From Dubosiella muris (lineage in GTDB: Bacteria; Bacillota_I; Bacilli_A; Erysipelotrichales; Erysipelotrichaceae), in assembly GCF_004793885.1 (NCBI RefSeq), contig NZ_SRYG01000001.1, positions 62,001 to 126,000 on the forward strand: a stretch of 64,000 nucleotides of DNA, written 5' to 3'. The notes below the pieces were generated by a model, which was not told the DNA's origin, made no database searches, and worked only from the letters and a program-made list of their open reading frames with translations. This document shows, one piece after another, positions 50,300 through 58,038 of the stretch; the stretch's first letter is position 1, and each line of letters starts with the position of its first letter. The translations under genes and the position numbers were made by a program.

Positions 50300-51947
50300 C
50301 GCGGTCTTTGCGGCGCGCCTTACGCCCCGCCCAAATAAGCAGCGAGCCAGCCGAAAGCAGCACGATCGTCAACGCGGAGCCCGTTTTCGGCAGCGCGGCC
50401 TCGGTCTGGTTGACGACCTCCAGCAAAGCCGACCCAGCCGCCGAATCAGTATCCAGCTCGGTTTTCCCGTTCCAGTCCTGCGGAAACGACACCTCGGCTT
50501 CCAGCTTCGTCAAAATCCGGTCGGTCGCTCCTTCCCCTTGGCGGTACGCATCGCGCTCAGCCGGAAAGGTTGGTGTCAGCGTCAGACGGATCGGGCCGGG
50601 CAGCGGGCGGTATCCGTCCGGCGCTTTCGTTTCCTTCAAATAGTACGTGCCTTGATCCAGCCCGAAAACCGAAAACCGGCCCTCGGCGTCGGACACCATT
50701 TCCTCGCCCTCTTGCGACGTCGCCACATAGCCGTTTTCTATCTTTTTCAAGCGCACTTCATCCGCGCATGCCTCGTCACGATACAAACGGAACCGCGCGC
50801 CTTCCAGACGCGTGCCCGCCTCGTTGACTTTGGCGCCCTCCAGCCGGTACGTAAAACACACGACCGTGTCCCACGGCGTGAACCCGGTTTCACCTTTGCC
50901 ATCGGAATCCGGATTGTTCGAAAATTCGAGCCGCACCGCGTTCTCGAAACCGGGCCGGCCGGTTTGATCGGCCGCCGTCTCGTTCAGGCGCGCGTCATAG
51001 CGCACCACGATCGTTTGCCCGCGCGCGTCCTGGCCAAACACCTCGTCCACGAACGCTTTCAAATCCGGCACGACGACTTGAAACGTTTCCCCTTCGACGC
51101 CGGTTTCGACCCGAAACGCGCTTTCCGGCATCGGCACGCTTCGCTCCCCGTCCATCACGGCGATCCGCACCGAATCCAAATCGGCATCCAGCGCGGGATC
51201 CATCTTGTCGTGGAACACGAGCGAGTACGTATCGTAGCCCGCCATCGCCGGCACCTTCGTTTCATAGCGAAACGGAATCGTCTGCCCGATCTCGAAGTCG
51301 CCTATATCGTTCCAGCCGATTCCCTGGTCGTCCTCTTCGATTTTTTTAATCAAATCCGGATAGTCGGACTTGATTTGAATACGAATGTCCGCGTTCGCGC
51401 TTGCCGCCAGGCAAAGCGAGGCCGCCGAATGCATGTCGTTGTTGTAGACATTGTGCTCGTCCACCAAATACCAGCCCGGCGCCAGATCCCGAATGACGAC
51501 GCTGCCATCCGGCTCCAGCTCGTCCACCTCGATCCGGGTGCCGCTCTCGCTTTCCAGCTGGTCGCGCAGCGCCTCCACAAAAAAGCGCAAGGAAGAATCG
51601 GGCCCCTGGGCGTCCAGACCGGCAATGTAGTCGACCGCCTCCCATTCGCGCACCGTGTCGGGGGACTGGTTTTTGGCCGCGCCGACGGCGGCTTGAATCG
51701 CGGGCCGGTACGCCTCGTTCCACGTATAGTGGACCGAGCTTTGATCCGCGGACGTCACGACATCAAACAGCCGATGCGCGACAAATGTCTTGCCACGCAG
51801 CGTCTGGCCGGCGTTAGGCACCAAGGTAATCGAAACCGGCTCGGCCGTTTCCTGGGCCAGAGCGGGCGAAAGCACGCACGCCAGCGTGATCGTGCCGGCC
51901 GCAATCGCTTTAAAAAGTGGGAGAATGCTTGTTTTCTTTCGTTTCAT
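50283..51947 (-). CDS. LPXTG major (shaft) pilin
   Basis: 554 aa from MKRKKTSILPLFKAIAAG, signal peptide cleaved near ALAQ. N-terminal domain GWYLVDEHN, then a pilin motif candidate SDYPDLIKKIEEDD whose lysine would be the sortase cross-linking residue. A fimbrial isopeptide-forming D2-type domain (FEIGQTIPFRYETKVPAMAGYDTYSLVFHDKMDP) and a Cna-B domain with E-box GTYYLKETKAPDGYRP follow. C-terminal LPKTG, hydrophobic helix, KARRKDRDEEAK. This is the standard layout of Bacillota/Actinobacteria backbone pilins. Polymerised by the adjacent sortase C. Confidence 0.92.
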   Translation of the reverse strand: MKRKKTSILPLFKAIAAGTITLACVLSPALAQETAEPVSITLVPNAGQTLRGKTFVAHRLFDVVTSADQSSVHYTWNEAYRPAIQAAVGAAKNQSPDTVREWEAVDYIAGLDAQGPDSSLRFFVEALRDQLESESGTRIEVDELEPDGSVVIRDLAPGWYLVDEHNVYNNDMHSAASLCLAASANADIRIQIKSDYPDLIKKIEEDDQGIGWNDIGDFEIGQTIPFRYETKVPAMAGYDTYSLVFHDKMDPALDADLDSVRIAVMDGERSVPMPESAFRVETGVEGETFQVVVPDLKAFVDEVFGQDARGQTIVVRYDARLNETAADQTGRPGFENAVRLEFSNNPDSDGKGETGFTPWDTVVCFTYRLEGAKVNEAGTRLEGARFRLYRDEACADEVRLKKIENGYVATSQEGEEMVSDAEGRFSVFGLDQGTYYLKETKAPDGYRPLPGPIRLTLTPTFPAERDAYRQGEGATDRILTKLEAEVSFPQDWNGKTELDTDSAAGSALLEVVNQTEAALPKTGSALTIVLLSAGSLLIWAGRKARRKDRDEEAK

Positions 51948-51961
51948 ATGTTGTTCCTTTT

Positions 51962-54271
51962 CTATTGTTTTTGACGCCGCAAGGCGATCCAAACCGTCAT
52001 CGCGCCCAACGCGCTCATCCAACCATGCATGGCGCTACCCGTGACCGGAAGCGCGGTCTGGGTGTGGTTGACAAGCGCAATCGTAATGGTCGGCGCGCCA
52101 TCCTCCTGTTCGATGGCGACCGCGTCATGACTCGTTTCCCCGTCAAAATGGACAAGCAGCTTGTCCTGGGCGGGAACGGCTTCGATTTTCAACGTGTGGG
52201 CTTCGGTTTGCGGAAGCCGGTAGCCATCCGGCGCCTTCGTTTCCTTCAGGAAATACGTCGTATCCACCTCGATGGGCGCAAACGCGGCCTCGCCGTTTTC
52301 ATCGGTTTCGATCGTCTCGACTACGGTTTGGCACGCGGCGTCGGCATACAGTGTAAATTCGGCGCCAGCCAGCGGCGTGCCGTGCTCGTTGCGCTTCAAA
52401 AGCCGGATTGGAAACGGCTGGACATCGTTGTAGACCGTTAACGTGCCGGTTTCCGGATCGTAAGGGAACGTCTCGGCGTCGTGCACGACAAGACCGTTTT
52501 CATCGACTTCCACCCGGATCGGCTGCTGGATTTTCCCGTAGCCAAAAGACGGCTCGATTTCCTCAAGGGTGTGGACGCCAAACGCCAGACCGCGCCACAC
52601 GATGACGCCGTTTTCATCGGTTCGCACTTGGTTCTGGGTTCCATCGGGCGCGGTATGCAAAAACGTGGTGCCCGGAATCGGGGTGTTTGTGCCGGTTTGC
52701 CGTTTTTCCAGCCGCAGCTCGATGGCGCGGTTTGGGATGGTCGTCGTTTGAACGAGGGAGAGCGCCGGTTCGGTCGTGCCGGTGTCGGCAATCGTCACCG
52801 TGTGGATCGTCGGGTCGATTTGGTAGCCGGATGGCGCTTTCGTTTCCTGGATCGTCAGCTGGCCAAGCGGTACGACCGGCCGGTTTTGATGGTCTTTGTA
52901 CAACGGATCACCGTCGATTTGATACGCTTCGTCGAACCGCACCCGGCCTTGGGCGTCGGTGCGAAACACCCATGTCCGCGCGGGTTCCTTGGCGTCCTTT
53001 GGAAAATGACGGACAGTGAATTGCGCGTTTTCCAGGGTGGCGCCGGCAACCGGCTCGCCTAACTGCGTATCGGCGTCCACTTTTTGAATGAGAAGGTCGA
53101 CGGGCGCCGCTTTTGGCGTGTCGGCGCATGTGACGACCGCGCGTTCATTGGCAGAAACGGAAACCGGATGGATGGCCGGATCCAGGGCGTAGCCTTGCGG
53201 GGCTTTCGTTTCCCGAATGTAGTATGTGCCCGGTGCCAAATCCGTGATGCGGTTGGAGGAGAGATCTTCTTGAATGGTGAAGGTTCCGATTTGCGTCGTG
53301 GCTTGCGCGTCCTGGTACAGCCCGTATTGCGCGCCGGTCAAATCGTAGGCGGGATTTTGGAAGGAAAGATCGGTGTTGGAGGATGTCTTTCGAATTTGCA
53401 GCTCGCCTTTGGGCGCGTATTGCCCGTAGGCAAGCGGCTGGAACGGCGCGGTTTGGCCGGCCCAGTTGACGCCTTCCCCCTTTGTGTCGACCATGTAGAC
53501 GACGTACCCTTTTTCTTTGGGGTCGGGGCGGCTTTGCACTTCGTCGTAAAGCGGGCCGATCCAGTTGTTCCAGTGGTAGCCGTTGGCTGCATTCGTGCCA
53601 ACGCTGGCGCCCGTATGGGCGAAGGAGACAAAGTCGTTGGTCGCCACGATCATTTGCTCGAGCGAATAGCCTTTGGCTTCCAATATGTTTTCCGGTCCGT
53701 TGTATCCATAGTAGAGCGCTTTGCGCAAGGCGGGGTTGTCGACTTCAAACGGGTCGCTTGTCGACTGGCCAATCGTCGGCGAGGCGTGCATGCCGTTGGC
53801 GCAAAACGCGAGCTGCTGATTGGACAGCCGCCACAGGCCGTTGACAATGTACCCGGCGCCCCATGACGCGCTCACTTGCGTGAAATCCGCGACTTGCATC
53901 GCTTTGGGCGTTTTCCATGTTTGATCGGCGCCCACCATCGCTTGCAGCTTGTTTTGGTAGGCCGGCGTTTGATACCGGTCTAAAAGCGGCAGGCGCCCGC
54001 GCATGACGGAAAACGGCGGAAACGTCGTGTAAAACGCGTCGCTGAGAAAATAGTCGGCGTCCACGTAGTCTTCAAGTCCGTACAACGCGCATACTTCTTT
54101 GCGCACATCGAGGTGCGCGGCAAAATTTCCATTTCGCTGATCGGCGAGAACTTCCTGGTCGGCGGTCGTCAGCAGCGCGTCTTCTTGCGCCTGGACCGGC
54201 GATTGAAGCAGGGCGAACGCCATCACGAGGATGGACGCGAAAATGGAAAAACAATAAATCGTTCGTTTCAT
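51962..54271 (-). CDS. Pilus tip adhesin with thioester-like domain and Cna-B repeats
   Basis: 769 aa from MKRTIYCFSIFASILVMAFALL, signal peptide. Residues about 130-285 look like a thioester (TQxA) adhesion domain: QLAFCANGMHASP (C157), KALYYGYNGPENI, then IVATNDFVSFAHTG where the bonding glutamine would be expected but Asn212 stands. Four Cna-B-like domains follow, with E-boxes ETKAPQGYAL, ETKAPSGYQI, EIEPSFGYGK and ETKAPDGYRL. C-terminal LPVTG, hydrophobic helix and RRQKQ. First gene of the operon; a tip position is inferred from size and domains. Confidence 0.9.
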   Translation of the reverse strand: MKRTIYCFSIFASILVMAFALLQSPVQAQEDALLTTADQEVLADQRNGNFAAHLDVRKEVCALYGLEDYVDADYFLSDAFYTTFPPFSVMRGRLPLLDRYQTPAYQNKLQAMVGADQTWKTPKAMQVADFTQVSASWGAGYIVNGLWRLSNQQLAFCANGMHASPTIGQSTSDPFEVDNPALRKALYYGYNGPENILEAKGYSLEQMIVATNDFVSFAHTGASVGTNAANGYHWNNWIGPLYDEVQSRPDPKEKGYVVYMVDTKGEGVNWAGQTAPFQPLAYGQYAPKGELQIRKTSSNTDLSFQNPAYDLTGAQYGLYQDAQATTQIGTFTIQEDLSSNRITDLAPGTYYIRETKAPQGYALDPAIHPVSVSANERAVVTCADTPKAAPVDLLIQKVDADTQLGEPVAGATLENAQFTVRHFPKDAKEPARTWVFRTDAQGRVRFDEAYQIDGDPLYKDHQNRPVVPLGQLTIQETKAPSGYQIDPTIHTVTIADTGTTEPALSLVQTTTIPNRAIELRLEKRQTGTNTPIPGTTFLHTAPDGTQNQVRTDENGVIVWRGLAFGVHTLEEIEPSFGYGKIQQPIRVEVDENGLVVHDAETFPYDPETGTLTVYNDVQPFPIRLLKRNEHGTPLAGAEFTLYADAACQTVVETIETDENGEAAFAPIEVDTTYFLKETKAPDGYRLPQTEAHTLKIEAVPAQDKLLVHFDGETSHDAVAIEQEDGAPTITIALVNHTQTALPVTGSAMHGWMSALGAMTVWIALRRQKQ

Positions 54272-54360
54272 ACTGGTTTTTTTCCTTTCTGAAGGGCATC
54301 TGTGTGCCATTGGTGGATAAAAAGATTTAGAATAGAAAATACAAAAGGAGTTGAATTGTT

Positions 54361-55032
54361 ATGGATATAATGAAACAAATGGAAGACCGTCACTCCGTCC
54401 GCAAATACCAGGATCTTCCGATTTCGAAGCCGGTTTTGGAGCGGCTGCAAGAGGAAATCGCAGCCTGCAACAAAGAAAGCGGACTGGATATCCAGCTGGT
54501 GCTGGACGAGCCCAAGGCGTTCGATCCAAAATACGGACATTTTGAAGGGGTGGAAAACTATATCGCGCTCATTGGTCGAAAAGGAGAAGATCTGGATGAG
54601 AAATGCGGATACTATGGCGAAAAAATCGTTCTGTTCGCGCAATCGCTCGGACTGAATACTTGCTGGGTTGGTGTCACATACAAACAAATCGAGGGAACGC
54701 TGCAAATCGGAAAAGACGAACGTCTGGTGGCGATGATCACGATTGGATACGGTGTCAACCACGGGCAGCCTCATGAATTGAAGGAAGTGTCGAAATTTAG
54801 CAATGAAAATCCAAATTCGCCGGAATGGTTCAAACGCGGCCTGCAAGGTGTCCGTCTGGCGCCATCGGCCTACAACGAGCAAAAATGGCATTTTTTCTAC
54901 GACGAGGAAAACGGTGAAGGAAAAGTGGACGCGCGTCCGGGAGTCGGCGAATTCGCCAAAGTGGATCTTGGAATCGCGAAATACCAGTTTGAACAAGCAT
55001 CCGGAAAGGATTCTTCAATCTGGATCAAATAA
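54361..55032 (+). CDS. Nitroreductase family protein
   Basis: 223 aa. N-terminus MDIMKQMEDRHSVRKYQDLPISKPVLERLQEEI is the FMN-binding RxSxRxY-type start of nitroreductases. FAQSLGLNTCWVGVTYKQIEGTL and RGLQGVRLAPSAYNEQKWHF supply the other flavin contacts; it is a fused-half member of about 25 kDa (Nitroreductase/TM1586-like). RBS AAAGGAG. Divergent from the pilus operon with a gap of about 90 bp. Substrate unknown. Confidence 0.88.
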   Translation: MDIMKQMEDRHSVRKYQDLPISKPVLERLQEEIAACNKESGLDIQLVLDEPKAFDPKYGHFEGVENYIALIGRKGEDLDEKCGYYGEKIVLFAQSLGLNTCWVGVTYKQIEGTLQIGKDERLVAMITIGYGVNHGQPHELKEVSKFSNENPNSPEWFKRGLQGVRLAPSAYNEQKWHFFYDEENGEGKVDARPGVGEFAKVDLGIAKYQFEQASGKDSSIWIK

Positions 55033-55044
55033 ATTCAATAACGG

Positions 55045-55068
55045 AAAAGCCCGGAGGGGCTTTTTTTT
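55045..55068 (+). terminator. Terminator of the nitroreductase gene
   Basis: AAAAGCCC-(4 nt)-GGGCTTTT with eight T, 12 nt past the stop. Confidence 0.9.
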
Positions 55069-55161
55069 ACTCCTCCGTTATTCTTACACGACAAGACAGG
55101 ATTTGAACAGCCTTTTTTCCATTTCAACAAGATTTCACATGTTTTTCCTCTTTTCGCAATC

Positions 55162-55188
55162 AAAAAAAGACCCGATCGGGTCAAAAAA
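55162..55188. terminator. Palindromic bidirectional terminator-like element
   Basis: Perfect 14-bp palindrome GACCCGATCGGGTC flanked by A-run and T-run compatible tracts on both strands. There is no gene directly attached; it sits between convergent genes. Confidence 0.55.
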
Positions 55189-55244
55189 GCAGAACGGCGG
55201 CTTCTCGTTTCCAATATGCGTAAAAACACGCGTAAATTCAATCG

Positions 55245-55280
55245 CAAAAAAAGACCATAGCGACATGGCCATCGTCTTTT
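55245..55280 (-). terminator. Terminator of the 70-aa protein gene
   Basis: Minus strand AAGAC-ATGGCC...ATGGTCTT stem followed by seven T. Confidence 0.65.
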
Positions 55281-55295
55281 GATGAATTGGCTTGC

Positions 55296-55508
55296 TTATC
55301 CGACGATTTCCTCAGCGGATTTAAGCGCCTTTGTGAGCAGCTTTTTCAGCGCTTCCTTGTCGTGTTTTTCCATGTTGTAGAAGAGGCGGTCGTTGATGAT
55401 GTCGTCTTCTTTCGCGTCGTGGATCTTATGCGCGATCTGCATGAAATATCCCGTGATGCTGTCCTTATCCACTTTGTCCCGTAAGCACTTGCATTGTTTT
55501 TCTGCCAT
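55296..55508 (-). CDS. Small hypothetical protein
   Basis: 70 aa from MAEKQCKCLRDKVDKDSITGYFM, chosen for RBS GGGAGG; the frame is open 13 codons further upstream but without an RBS. Soluble, mostly helical and charged, with a CKC pair near the N-terminus and a Lys/Leu-rich C-terminal helix (ALKKLLTKALKSAEEIVG). No family recognised. Monocistronic with its own terminator. Confidence 0.65.
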   Translation of the reverse strand: MAEKQCKCLRDKVDKDSITGYFMQIAHKIHDAKEDDIINDRLFYNMEKHDKEALKKLLTKALKSAEEIVG

Positions 55509-55545
55509 ATTCCTATACCTCCCATATGTGGTTTTATTATAAGTC

Positions 55546-55580
55546 ATTAAAAAAACGGAACAAACTCATGTGCTCCGTTT
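55546..55580 (-). terminator. Terminator of the transketolase-methyltransferase operon
   Basis: Minus strand AAACGGA-(14 nt)-TCCGTTT followed by T-run, overlapping the methyltransferase stop region. Confidence 0.8.
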
Positions 55581-56164
55581 CATTTTTTTCGAACGAGAAG
55601 AATCCAGTATCCTTTGTCGCGTGTCACGCGCTCCACCCGACATCCGGCTTCTTCGAAGTGCTTCACGGCGCTTGGCGCGCCATGTTGTTTGCGCATCACC
55701 AGCCACAGCCGTCCGTGCTCGCTCAAATGCTCGACACACGAATCCAGCAGCGCGTACATCGCGGGCTTGCCGATTCGAATGGGCGGATTGAATACGATGC
55801 AGTCGAACACGCCGGTTTGGATGCCGTCCTGCGCCTCGACGCGCGCCTTGAGTCCGTACTTCTCCATGTTCGCCTTCGCGAGCTGTACGGCCCGCGCGTT
55901 GATGTCGATCATCGTCATGTCCGTATGGTAGCGGCTCTGCAAAACGACACCGACCACGCCGATCCCGCAGCCAAGATCCAAAATCGACCGGGGATCCGTT
56001 TCATGGTCCAGCACGGTTTCCAGCAGCAGACGCGTGCCTTCATCCAGCTTGTCCTTGGAAAATACGCCCTGGTTGGAATGCAAAGTGAACGATCGTCCGT
56101 CGATCTCGAATCCGATATCGAACGGCCGGTCTTTGACGTCGTCGTTGGTGAAATAGTGGGCCAT
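55580..56164 (-). CDS. Class I SAM-dependent methyltransferase (RsmC-like)
   Basis: 194 aa. N-terminal YFTNDDVKDRPFDIGFEIDGRSFTLHSNQGVFSKDKLDEGTRLLLE, SAM motif ILDLGCGIGVVGVVL, then DCIVFNPPIRIGKPAMYALL with the NPPIR catalytic signature of RsmC/RlmG-type N2-guanine methyltransferases acting on rRNA; family members of this length are common in Bacillota. Overlaps the transketolase C-terminal gene by 1 nt; no functional link is obvious. Confidence 0.9.
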   Translation of the reverse strand: MAHYFTNDDVKDRPFDIGFEIDGRSFTLHSNQGVFSKDKLDEGTRLLLETVLDHETDPRSILDLGCGIGVVGVVLQSRYHTDMTMIDINARAVQLAKANMEKYGLKARVEAQDGIQTGVFDCIVFNPPIRIGKPAMYALLDSCVEHLSEHGRLWLVMRKQHGAPSAVKHFEEAGCRVERVTRDKGYWILLVRKK

Positions 56165-57090
56165 CAGGCGTTTTCCACCGCGTTTTTAATGGCTTCGGCG
56201 TCAAATCCGAATTTATGATACAGCTCGTCCGGCTTTCCGCTTTCGCCAAAAACGTTTGGCACGCCCAAACGAACAAGTCTGGCGCCGCCTTCGGCGCTGG
56301 CCATGACTTCCGCCACCGCCGAGCCTAAACCGCCGGTAATTAAATGGTCTTCCACCGTGATGATCGTATCGCAGGTTTTCTTCAGCTCCTCGATCATTCC
56401 GGCGTCGATTGGAGAAATCGTATGCATGTTGACGACTTTCGGCTTCACATCGAGCATGTCGTACGCTTTCAGGCACTCCTGCACCGAGCTGCCCGAGCCA
56501 ATGAGCGCGATCCGGCTGTTTGGGTCGCCTTCCTTGAGCACGACGCCCTTGCCAAACGTGAACACGTAGTTTTCGTCGTTGACCTGCTCGACGCCGCTGC
56601 GCCCGAGCCGCACGTAAAACGGCCCGTCCTGGTAGGCGATATATTTAATGGCCTGCAGCGCCTCGTTGTAGTCGCACGGAACGATGACGCGCATGCCCGG
56701 AATCGTGCGCATCAAGGAAACGTCCTCGATGCACTGGTGGCTCGCTCCGTCCTCGCCCACGCTCACACCCGCGTGCGAGGCGCACACTTTGACATTCAGC
56801 GCCGGATACACGATCGAGTTGCGGATTTGCTCGTACGCCCGTCCGGTCGCGAACATCGCGAACGTGCTGGCGAAAGCGATCTTTCCGCTGGCGGCCAGAC
56901 CGGCGGCCACAGCCATCATGTTTCCTTCCGCGATTCCCATATCAAAATGGCGTTCCGGCGCGATTTTTTTCGCTTCCGCGCCTTTCGTGCTGCCGGCCAG
57001 ATCGGCATCCAGCGCCACGATGTTGCGGTCCTCGGCCATCAGTTGTTTCAATGCGTCGCCATAAGCGACCCGTGTTGCGATTTTTGCCAT
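56164..57090 (-). CDS. Transketolase, C-terminal subunit
   Basis: 308 aa pyrimidine-binding and C-terminal domains: MAKIATRVAYGDALKQLMAEDRNIVALDADLAGSTK, RHFDMGIAEGNMMAVAAGLAASGKIAFASTFAMFATGRAYEQIRNSI (catalytic GIAE glutamate), and a C-terminal domain with TVEDHLITGGLGSAVAEVMA. Forms a two-chain transketolase with the next gene upstream (gap 3 nt); the fused form is more usual. Links pentose phosphates to glycolysis. Dihydroxyacetone synthase-like or DXS-like roles are less likely. Confidence 0.92.
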   Translation of the reverse strand: MAKIATRVAYGDALKQLMAEDRNIVALDADLAGSTKGAEAKKIAPERHFDMGIAEGNMMAVAAGLAASGKIAFASTFAMFATGRAYEQIRNSIVYPALNVKVCASHAGVSVGEDGASHQCIEDVSLMRTIPGMRVIVPCDYNEALQAIKYIAYQDGPFYVRLGRSGVEQVNDENYVFTFGKGVVLKEGDPNSRIALIGSGSSVQECLKAYDMLDVKPKVVNMHTISPIDAGMIEELKKTCDTIITVEDHLITGGLGSAVAEVMASAEGGARLVRLGVPNVFGESGKPDELYHKFGFDAEAIKNAVENA

Positions 57091-57093
57091 GGA

Positions 57094-57915
57094 TTATTTC
57101 GCCTCCAGTTCTTTGAGTGCGGCTTCTTTTTCGTCACTGTTTGGCGCCACACCGTGCCAGTTGACTTTGTTTTCCATAAACGACACGCCTTTTCCTTTGA
57201 CTGTCTTGGCGATAATGACCGTCGGCTTGCCTTTGTTTTGGCGCGCTTTGGCGAACGCGTCGCGAATCTGATCGAAGTCGTGGCCGTCGATGCACTCCAC
57301 ATAGCATCCGAACGCCTTGAATTTCTCATCGAGCGGATACACGCTCATGACGTCGTGCACATGGCCGTCGATCTGCAAATCGTTGTTGTCGACGATCATG
57401 CACAAGTTGTCCAGTCCATAATGGGAGGCCGACATCGTCGCTTCCCACACTTCGCCCTCCTGGCACTCGCCATCGCCTAACAGCGCGTAGACGCGGTGCC
57501 CGTTTTGATCGAGCTTGTTGGCCAGCGCCATGCCGACCGCCGTCGAGATGCCCTGTCCCAGCGAACCCGTGGACATGTCCACGCCTTTCAGGTAGCGCAT
57601 GCTTGGATGGCCCTGGAGCGGGGAACCAAGATGACGGAACGTGGGGAGCAGTTCCTTATCGAGAAAACCTTTTTCGGCAAGTACGCCGTATAACGCCGGG
57701 CTGGCGTGCCCTTTACTTAAAACGAATCGGTCGCGATCAGTCGTGTCCAGATTATCCTTTGTGATATCCATTTCTTCAAAGTAGAGACTTGTGATCAGGT
57801 CTGTGGCACCGAGACTCCCTCCCGGATGTCCACTCTGGGCAGAATGCGTTTCAATAATAATATCCTGACGGATATTGTTTGCATGCTTTTCCAGTTGTGC
57901 GTTTTGCATAGTCAT
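57094..57915 (-). CDS. Transketolase, N-terminal subunit
   Basis: 273 aa thiamine-diphosphate-binding domain: HANNIRQDIIIETHSAQSGHPGGSLGATDLITSLYF, RDRFVLSKGHASPALYGVLAEKG, TGSLGQGISTAVGMALANKLD, and the ThDP/Mg motif LLGDGECQEGEVWEATMSASHYGLDNLCMIVDNN. RBS AAAGGAG; a TATAAT on the minus strand at 57942-57937 gives a leader of about 15 nt. First gene of the transketolase-methyltransferase operon. Confidence 0.93.
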   Translation of the reverse strand: MTMQNAQLEKHANNIRQDIIIETHSAQSGHPGGSLGATDLITSLYFEEMDITKDNLDTTDRDRFVLSKGHASPALYGVLAEKGFLDKELLPTFRHLGSPLQGHPSMRYLKGVDMSTGSLGQGISTAVGMALANKLDQNGHRVYALLGDGECQEGEVWEATMSASHYGLDNLCMIVDNNDLQIDGHVHDVMSVYPLDEKFKAFGCYVECIDGHDFDQIRDAFAKARQNKGKPTVIIAKTVKGKGVSFMENKVNWHGVAPNSDEKEAALKELEAK

Positions 57916-57974
57916 ATTTCTCCTTTTAGCCCATACATTATATCAAACTTCTTTCTCGTTTGTGAGGAATTCAC

Positions 57975-58023
57975 CAAAAAATAGAAAAAGAAGCGCAATT
58001 TCCGAAAGGTTTGCACTTCTTTG
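57975..58023 (-). terminator. Terminator after glgB
   Basis: Minus strand AAGAAGTGC...GCGCTTCTT followed by T-rich sequence. Confidence 0.65.
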
Positions 58024-58038
58024 TTTTTGTGGAATCGT

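Noticed and set aside
50538-51974. A long plus-strand frame opposite the shaft pilin
   Set aside because: No RBS and an Arg/His-rich shadow composition; the pilin on the other strand is unambiguous.
55133-55140. A TTTCACAT match as a third small-RNA upstream box
   Set aside because: No TATAST hexamer or hairpin-linker follows at the required distance.
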